From the NCBI GenBank assembly GCA_023251945.1, contig JAHEXT010000008.1:1-32906 (forward strand): a DNA stretch of 32,906 nucleotides, read 5' to 3'. Each line of letters begins with the position of its first letter. The stretch's first letter is position 1. Source of the DNA: Actinomycetes bacterium. Lineage in GTDB: Bacteria; Actinomycetota; Thermoleophilia; Gaiellales; Gaiellaceae. A model generated the notes under the pieces. That model saw only the letters and a program-made list of their open reading frames with translations, did not search any database and was not told where the DNA came from. Position numbers and translations under genes: made by a program. This document shows positions 24,732 to 32,906 of the stretch, in pieces.

Positions 24732-26297
24732 ATGCAAGGCAAGAGCGGGAGCCGGTCCGGAGTCCTGCAGTGGGTCGTCGTGCTCGTGGTCGGCGTCTTG
24801 GTCGTGACCGTCGTCCTCGGCCTGAATCTGATTCCACGCCTGAACGACGGCCAGAACGTCCTGGACGCGGCCAGGCCGGCGTTCGCTCCTGAGCGTGTCG
24901 CAGGCGCCCGAGCCGGCATCGACATCATCTCGGCCGACGTCGACGTCGCGGATCCGATCGGTACCTCATCGGGCACGGGTGCAACCGAGGTGCCGAAGCT
25001 GATCGCGTTCGTCTCACAGCAGACCGGGCTTTCTGAGGCCGAGGTCGTCGCCGCGCTGCAGGAGAACTTCCCGCACACGACCGCGCTCCTGCAGACGATC
25101 CCGCTGTCATCCGTGACGGCGGAGCTGCCCGGCCTGCTCGCGTTCCTCGAAAAGACACTCGATGTGTCGGAGCCCGAGCTGCTCGCGGCGCTCCAGGCGA
25201 ACTTCCCGCGGCTCACCCAGTCGATCGTCAACCTGCCGACGGTCACCAACGGGTGGGACAACATCCAGTCGATCGAAGGGGCCTCGCGCTTCGACGGCAC
25301 GCCCATCAAGACCGTGCCAGACCTGAGGACGTACTTCAGCTCGGATCTGATCCCCATCTTGGAGACCCAACAGAGCAACTTCGCCAGTCTCGACGGGACA
25401 TCTACCGTGAACTGGATCGCACCCCTCCTGTTGATCGTCGGGCTGGTCGTGATCCTGTTCGCGGCGCTGATGATCGCGCTGAATCTCAGGGGACCGGTAT
25501 CGCGCGGGCTTGCCATCGCGAGCGCGTCGGTCGTCCTTGTCGTCGGTGTGGGAGTCGTGGCACTGGTTCTCGCGGTGTCGCTGGTCCCGCGGGTCGACAA
25601 CGGACAGACGCTGCTCGACGCCCTACGTCCTGCCAACGACCCCGCACGGGTCGAGGGCGACCGCGACGGGATCACCATGGTCTCCGCGATCGTCGACATG
25701 GAGGACCCGATCATGACCTCGCAGGGCGGGGCCGCGGCCGAGGTGCCGAAGCTGATCGCGTTCGTCTCACAGAAAACCGGGCTTTCGCAGGCCGAGGTCG
25801 TCGCCGCGCTGCAGGAGAACTTCCCGCACACGACGGCGCTCCTGCTGGCGATCCCGCTGTCGTCGGTGACGGCTGAGCTGCCCGGCCTGCTCGCGTTCCT
25901 CGAGAAGACGCTCGATGTGTCGGAGACCGAGCTGCTGGCGGCGCTGAGCGCGAACTTCCCGGGGCTCGCGCAGTCGATCGTCAACCTGCCGACGGTCACC
26001 AACGGTTGGAACAACGTCCAGTCGATCGGCGGGGCTACGCGCTTCGACGGCACGCCCGTCAAAACCGTGCCCGACGTCCGTACGTACTTCGCCTCGGACG
26101 TGATCCCTGTGCTAGAGACCCAGCGAGGCAACTACGAGAACCTCGTTTCGACCTCGAACATCGACTTCATCGGGCCTCTGGTGCTGATCGTCGGGATCAT
26201 CGTGATCATCTACGGGCTGCTCATGGTGCTCCTGGCATGGCGTCTGGAGCCCAGCACGAGCGGGGCCACCAGACCCTCACCGATACCGGCGACGTAG
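24732..26297 (+). CDS. Membrane protein of unknown function with an internally duplicated TM-ectodomain-TM unit
   Basis: SD GAGGAGG immediately upstream of ATG 24732. Two copies of EVPKLIAFVSQxTGLSxAEVVAALQENFPHTTALLxxIPLSSVTAELPGLLAFLEKTLDVSExELLAAL, and four hydrophobic segments. Confidence 0.85.
   Translation: MQGKSGSRSGVLQWVVVLVVGVLVVTVVLGLNLIPRLNDGQNVLDAARPAFAPERVAGARAGIDIISADVDVADPIGTSSGTGATEVPKLIAFVSQQTGLSEAEVVAALQENFPHTTALLQTIPLSSVTAELPGLLAFLEKTLDVSEPELLAALQANFPRLTQSIVNLPTVTNGWDNIQSIEGASRFDGTPIKTVPDLRTYFSSDLIPILETQQSNFASLDGTSTVNWIAPLLLIVGLVVILFAALMIALNLRGPVSRGLAIASASVVLVVGVGVVALVLAVSLVPRVDNGQTLLDALRPANDPARVEGDRDGITMVSAIVDMEDPIMTSQGGAAAEVPKLIAFVSQKTGLSQAEVVAALQENFPHTTALLLAIPLSSVTAELPGLLAFLEKTLDVSETELLAALSANFPGLAQSIVNLPTVTNGWNNVQSIGGATRFDGTPVKTVPDVRTYFASDVIPVLETQRGNYENLVSTSNIDFIGPLVLIVGIIVIIYGLLMVLLAWRLEPSTSGATRPSPIPAT
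24987..25345 (+). repeat. Direct repeat copy 1 (period 753 bp)
   Basis: Nearly identical to 25740-26098 with no indels, beginning GAGGTGCCGAAGCTGATCGCGTTCGTCTCACAG in both. Confidence 0.9.
25740..26098 (+). repeat. Direct repeat copy 2 (period 753 bp)
   Basis: See copy 1. The offset is constant at both ends (24987 to 25740; 25329 to 26082). Confidence 0.9.
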
Positions 26298-26340
26298 TTC
26301 CACCAGCAAACGCAACAACGAGACTTGGAAGGGACGCGAG

Positions 26341-26403
26341 ATGACCAGACGGGTTGAGGCTCCCACAGCTTTCCAACAGCACGTTGTCGCATGCTCACGC
26401 TGA
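26341..26403 (+). CDS. Possible 20-aa leader peptide (MTRRVEAPTAFQQHVVACSR)
   Basis: ATG preceded by GGAAGGGA. Its stop overlaps the start of the next ORF (26391). Confidence 0.3.
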   Translation: MTRRVEAPTAFQQHVVACSR

Positions 26404-26654
26404 TCGCGTCATCAGGCTGGTGGCAGGTCGGGATCGCGCTCGAGATCGCGGTGATCGCGGTGGCCGCGGTGATCGTGATCGTGATCGTCTGGCTGGCGAT
26501 CAGGATCGCCAAGCAGGCCTCCACGGCCGAGCAGGCGGTCGAGGTGGTGCGCCAGCAGACCGCCGAGCTCGGCGGCATCGCGCGGATCAACGACTCGGGG
26601 GTGAGGATCCTGCACGCCGCCCGGTCCCTTCGAAAGGTGGCGGTCGGAAAATGA
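26391..26654 (+). CDS. Small single-TM protein of unknown function
   Basis: 87 aa with TM helix EIAVIAVAAVIVIVIVWLAI. ATGA overlap with the next gene. Confidence 0.7.
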   Translation: MLTLIASSGWWQVGIALEIAVIAVAAVIVIVIVWLAIRIAKQASTAEQAVEVVRQQTAELGGIARINDSGVRILHAARSLRKVAVGK

Positions 26655-26944
26655 CAGCCCCACTTGCTGCACTGTCCTTCAACGAGTATTGGGCGATAGC
26701 CCTGAGCATCGCCTTCGGCTCGGCGGTGATCGTCGCGATCCTGCTGACGGTGCTCCTGGAGGCCGTCGGGAGCATCGAGAGGTCGGTCGACGGCTTGCTG
26801 GAGATCGCGGGCCAGGTCGGCTCGAACACGGCAAACATTCCGCAACTCGAGGCGACGGCGCCCGTGCTGGCACTGATCGTGGAGGAAGCTGTGGTCCAGG
26901 ACGGCTACATGAACGCGCTCACCGACGGGTTCGGTGGAAGATGA
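26651..26944 (+). CDS. Small single-TM protein of unknown function
   Basis: 97 aa, MTAPLAALSFNEYWAIALSIAFGSAVIVAILLTVLLEAVGSIERSVDGLLEIA. ATGA overlaps on both sides. Confidence 0.7.
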   Translation: MTAPLAALSFNEYWAIALSIAFGSAVIVAILLTVLLEAVGSIERSVDGLLEIAGQVGSNTANIPQLEATAPVLALIVEEAVVQDGYMNALTDGFGGR

Positions 26945-27219
26945 GCAGCACCCACGCACTCGTTCTCCTGTCCGTCGTGCTGGCGGCAGGCGTCGTGCTT
27001 GTGCTGGCCGTCGCGCTGATCGAGGTGCGCAGGGGCCTGACGAGGATCTCGGAAGGGCTCGCGACGCTGTCATCCGCGCTGCAGGGCGTCGAGTCCGAGC
27101 ACCTGCGCCCGCTCGAGGGCGCGGTCAAAGCGATCAACGGGCAGTTCGACATCATCCTCGGCGCGCTGCCGGGGATCGCCAGCAAGGCGGCGGTCGTCGC
27201 CGAGAGGAGGCCGCGATGA
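26941..27219 (+). CDS. Small single-TM protein with amphipathic helical tail
   Basis: 92 aa, MSSTHALVLLSVVLAAGVVLVLAVALIEVRRGLTRISEGLATL. ATGA overlap with the next gene. Confidence 0.7.
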   Translation: MSSTHALVLLSVVLAAGVVLVLAVALIEVRRGLTRISEGLATLSSALQGVESEHLRPLEGAVKAINGQFDIILGALPGIASKAAVVAERRPR

Positions 27220-27473
27220 TCCTCTGGTGGATTGGAGACCTTGTTCTGCTCGCGGTGGTCCTTCCGGTCGTCGTGCACCTGCTCCGCGGTGTGCTGGGCG
27301 CCGCCAAGAGCATCGTCCCCAGCGTGCAGGAGATCGCGAAGGCGGCGGCCGCGGGGTCGAAGGACCTCGATGCCGCCGCGCTGCTCGAGACGACGCAGGA
27401 CCAAGTGACCAAGACCGTTGCGGGAGTCGCGAACTACGGCGGCTCCCTCGACGTGATCCTCGACGACGCCTGA
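27216..27473 (+). CDS. Small single-TM protein with helical tail
   Basis: 85 aa, MILWWIGDLVLLAVVLPVVVHLLRGVLGAAKSIVPSVQEIAKAAAAG. SD GAGAGGAGG upstream. Confidence 0.7.
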   Translation: MILWWIGDLVLLAVVLPVVVHLLRGVLGAAKSIVPSVQEIAKAAAAGSKDLDAAALLETTQDQVTKTVAGVANYGGSLDVILDDA

Positions 27474-27484
27474 TGGGAGGAACC

Positions 27485-28156
27485 ATGGCACCGGTGTTGG
27501 CATTCGCGGCAGCGGGCGCGGTCACGATCCTCGCCGTCGTGCTGATCGTCGTCGCCCTCGTCTTCTACCTCGTCTCGGTGATCGCGCAACTTCGAAAGAT
27601 CACGACTGGCCTGGACGAGACCATCGCCAGCGTGGGCGAGATCGTGCAGAAGAGCGCGCCGGTCAACGACGTCGTGACGACGATCAATCAGCAGCTCGAC
27701 GCAGGCGTCGATCTGCTCGAGGGCCTGCTCGTGAAGAAGGCCGGTATGAGAGATGCCGTTGGCCTCGTCGACGGCTTGTACGCAGGCGCGGCCGCCGCCG
27801 GGTTCAGGAACTTTCCGGAGAGCCCCACGACCAAGGCGCCGCGCATCGGCGAGGTCTACACGAGAGGCACGCTCACGCTCGCACGGCTCGGCCGGGAGGC
27901 GCCGATAGCCGCCGGGAACCCGGCAGGTCCTGCCCTCCGGGACGTCGAGCGAGGAAGCCTTGCGGCGCGGCAGCTGTACCCGGAGATTCGTCAGACGAAG
28001 CCGAAGTCCCTGGCCAGGTCTCCGGTCATCGGCACCGACGCGCCCGTGCAGTACGAGCAGCGGGAAGACATCGGGGCACCGCGCAAGCGGCTCCCCGGCC
28101 GCGTGGCGACCGCGGGGCCGGGAACGGCCTCGTCCAAACAGCCCCGCGATGACTGA
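27485..28156 (+). CDS. Single-TM protein with amphipathic helix and long polar C-terminal tail
   Basis: MAPVLAFAAAGAVTILAVVLIVVALVFYLVSVIAQLRKITTGLDETIASV. SD GGGAGG upstream of ATG 27485. Confidence 0.75.
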   Translation: MAPVLAFAAAGAVTILAVVLIVVALVFYLVSVIAQLRKITTGLDETIASVGEIVQKSAPVNDVVTTINQQLDAGVDLLEGLLVKKAGMRDAVGLVDGLYAGAAAAGFRNFPESPTTKAPRIGEVYTRGTLTLARLGREAPIAAGNPAGPALRDVERGSLAARQLYPEIRQTKPKSLARSPVIGTDAPVQYEQREDIGAPRKRLPGRVATAGPGTASSKQPRDD

Positions 28157-28186
28157 TCAAAGCTGACCGCGCCGGTCCGAATGCGC

Positions 28187-28549
28187 TCAGTCAACCGAGA
28201 ACTGCCGCGGGTCAGAGTCGTCGACGGAGACGATGCACGACGGAGGACAGCCGACCGGCAGCTGCAACTGGCCGCTGGCCCACCACCAGCTCTGGACTTC
28301 GACGACCGCGGAGTCCGGCACATCCAGTTCGATGACGACACAGGCATCTGCACCAAGCGTCATCGCCCTGTGCCATGCGTACTCGCCCGCCAGCGCGTGG
28401 CTCCGTGTGACAAACGATCGCGGCCGCAGCCCTTCTCGACGGATCGAGTCCAGGCAGTCGACGGTTGTTCCGTGGAAGATGATCACGTCTCGACCCGCAG
28501 GAAGACAGCTTGCCACCTCGGGCTGCGCCCGTTGGCCCGGACCCGTCAC
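28187..28549 (-). CDS. Small ADP-ribosyltransferase-like (ART-fold) protein, tentative
   Basis: DVIIFHGTTVDCLDSIRREGLRPRSFVTRSHALAGEYAWHRAMTLGADACVVIELDVPDSAVVEV resembles the HGT...SI..EGL...A..YA pattern of ART/Tpt1-like folds. GTG start. Confidence 0.5.
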   Translation of the reverse strand: MTGPGQRAQPEVASCLPAGRDVIIFHGTTVDCLDSIRREGLRPRSFVTRSHALAGEYAWHRAMTLGADACVVIELDVPDSAVVEVQSWWWASGQLQLPVGCPPSCIVSVDDSDPRQFSVD

Positions 28550-28615
28550 GGGAGAGTGACCGGTCCCCCTCTGTGTGCAACGATGTTTGCCGCTTCCTGA
28601 TACGAAAGGAGCCCT

Positions 28616-29491
28616 GTGCAGACCCCTGCGTCATTCGAGTACGAGCGCGCGACCAGTGTCGAGGGCGCGATCGCATCGCTTCAGAGGCTTGGCTCGGGGG
28701 CGCGCATCATCGCGGGCGGGCACAGCCTGCTTCCGATGATGAAGCTCCGACTTGCGAACCCAGAGCACCTGATCGACATCAACGATCTCGCGGAGCTCTC
28801 CTACATCCGCGAGCAGGGCGACGAGCTCTCGATCGGGGCGCTGACCCGACACGTGGAGCTCGAGAAGTCCGAGCTGCTGGCCCGCCACTTTCCGCTGTTT
28901 CGCGACGCCGAGAACGTGATCGCCGACCCGGTCGTGCGCAACCGCGGCACGATCGGCGGCTCGCTGTGCCAGGCGGACGCGGCCGAGGACCTCTCGGCCG
29001 TCTGCTCGGCGGTCAAGGCGAAAGCCGTGATCCGCGGCGCGGGCGGCGAGCGCGTGGTCGGGATGGAGGACTTTCACATCGGGCCCTATGTGACCGCGGT
29101 GGGCGAAGGCGAGATGCTCACCGAGGTCCGGATTCCGTTGCGTCCGGGCGGCGGCAGCGCGCACGAGAAGGTCGAGCGCCGTGCCGGCGACTGGGCGATC
29201 GCCGCCGCGTCGGCGGCCGTTTGGATCGAGGGCGGCAAGATCGCCGACGTGGGCGTCGCGCTCGGCGCGGTCGGGCCTACGACGATCCACCTCTCGCGAG
29301 CCGAGGAGCTTCTGCGAGGGAAGGCTCCGTCGGAGGGACTATTTGCGCAGGCAGGCGAGATCGCCTCGGCAGACTGCTCTCCGAGCGCGGACGGTCGTGG
29401 GCCGATCGACTACAAGCGCCATCTCGCGAGCGTCCTCACGACACGCGCCCTGAGCCGCGCGACCGCACGCGCCCTGCACCAGGAGGCCTGA
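28616..29491 (+). CDS. coxM: Aerobic CO dehydrogenase medium (FAD) subunit
   Basis: ARIIAGGHSLLPMMKLRLANPEHLIDIN, DPVVRNRGTIGGSLCQADAAEDL. SD AAAGGAG before the GTG. Confidence 0.92.
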   Translation: MQTPASFEYERATSVEGAIASLQRLGSGARIIAGGHSLLPMMKLRLANPEHLIDINDLAELSYIREQGDELSIGALTRHVELEKSELLARHFPLFRDAENVIADPVVRNRGTIGGSLCQADAAEDLSAVCSAVKAKAVIRGAGGERVVGMEDFHIGPYVTAVGEGEMLTEVRIPLRPGGGSAHEKVERRAGDWAIAAASAAVWIEGGKIADVGVALGAVGPTTIHLSRAEELLRGKAPSEGLFAQAGEIASADCSPSADGRGPIDYKRHLASVLTTRALSRATARALHQEA

Positions 29492-29493
29492 TC

Positions 29494-29973
29494 ATGCACG
29501 TCTCGATATCGGTAAACGGCGAACAGGTCTCCCGTGAGATCGAGCCGCGTCAGTTGCTCGTTCACTTCATTCGCGAGACGCCCGACCTGACCGGCACGCA
29601 TTGGGGCTGCGATACGTCCAACTGCGGCGCCTGCGTGGTGCAGATGGACGGCCAGCCGGTCAAGTCGTGCACGATCCTGGCGGCGATGTGCGAGGGTCAT
29701 GAGATCCGCACGGTCGAGTCGCTCGAGGTCGACGGCCAGTTGGACCCGATCCAGATGGGCTTCCACGAGCAGCACGCCCTCCAGTGCGGATTCTGCACGC
29801 CGGGGATGTTGATGACGGCTCGCGCCCTGCTGGATGAGAACCCGAATCCAACCGACCTCGAGATCCGTACGGCTATCTCAGGGGGCATCTGCCGCTGTAC
29901 GGGATACAAGAACATCGTCAGCGCCGTGCGCTGGGCCGCTGAGTACGAAGCCGCCGCAAAACAGGAGGTATGA
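29494..29973 (+). CDS. coxS: Aerobic CO dehydrogenase small (2Fe-2S) subunit
   Basis: GCDTSNCGACVVQMDGQPVKSC and CGFCTPGMLMTA...GGICRCTGYKNIVSAV. Confidence 0.95.
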   Translation: MHVSISVNGEQVSREIEPRQLLVHFIRETPDLTGTHWGCDTSNCGACVVQMDGQPVKSCTILAAMCEGHEIRTVESLEVDGQLDPIQMGFHEQHALQCGFCTPGMLMTARALLDENPNPTDLEIRTAISGGICRCTGYKNIVSAVRWAAEYEAAAKQEV

Positions 29974-29975
29974 GC

Positions 29976-32356
<2,381 letters not shown>

Positions 32357-32360
<4 letters not shown>

Positions 32361-32906
32361 CCGCCGGCGCTGTGTCGCCGCTAGCGCAGGAGCTCGCCGG
32401 ACAGGGCACGGCGTTCGTGATCGCTACGGTTGTGCGCGCACAGCGCCCGACGAGCGTGCAGGCGGGGAACGTCGCGCTCGTGCTCGACGACGGCACAATC
32501 GAGGGGTTCGTGGGCGGCGTGTGTGTGCAGCACAGCGTGCGCGTGTACTCGATGACCGCGATCGAGACCGGCGAGGCGGTGTTGCTGCGAATTCTTCCCG
32601 ACGGATCAGTCGGCGAGGGCGACGGCGACGACCAGGAGGTTTCGAGCGAGGAGGGAGCCGTGACGGTCCAGAATACGTGCCTGTCGGGCGGCGCAATCGA
32701 GGTATTCCTCGAGCCGGTGCTCCCGGCGCCGCGCGTCCTGGTCGTAGGCGACACGCCGATCGCGGCCGCGGTCCTGTCGCTCGGCGCGGAGCTCGGGCTC
32801 GACCTCGTGGCCGTGGAGGGAGGGGCGCCCGATCCGTCTCCCGACGATCTCGCACTCGTCGTCGCGTCGCACGGGCGGGACGAGCTGCACACGCTGCGCC
32901 GCGGGC
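32357..32906 (+). CDS. XdhC/CoxI-family protein (truncated by window end)
   Basis: Open frame to the window end: FVIATVVRAQRPTSVQAGNVALVLDDGTIEGFVGGVCVQHSVRVYS. ATGA overlap with coxL. Confidence 0.8.

Overview
High-GC bacterial chromosome segment; gene content and codon usage suggest Actinobacteriota, possibly Thermoleophilia-like (inference). Left to right: a minus-strand ABC exporter; a histidine-degradation cluster (ftcD-hutH-hutU-hutI); a small membrane protein; an MBL-fold hydrolase; hisS and aspS; a minus-strand adenylate cyclase/AAA/TPR-like regulator; a second MBL-fold protein divergent from a fatty-acid alpha-dioxygenase-like haem peroxidase; a GNAT; an RlpA/DPBB-like exported protein; an unexplained structured intergenic region; mnmA with an N-terminal extension; a DUF948-like protein; alaS; ruvX; mltG; a structured intergenic region with a type-II tRNA-like fold and a 15-bp inverted repeat; a six-gene operon of small membrane proteins; a small ADP-ribosyltransferase-like ORF; and a form I aerobic CO dehydrogenase operon (coxM-coxS-coxL) followed by a truncated XdhC/CoxI-family gene. 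The most unusual material lies at 24.14-28.55 kb: a possible 8/4 (or 9/4) long-variable-arm tRNA-like gene with a Val-type GAC anticodon loop, an exact inverted copy of its anticodon arm at the predicted 5' end of a terminator-bounded small transcript, and an uncharacterised membrane operon led by a protein with nested duplications. Several genes also share a TAnnnT-N6/7-start arrangement that suggests leaderless transcription. All calls come from reading the sequence; no database search was run.
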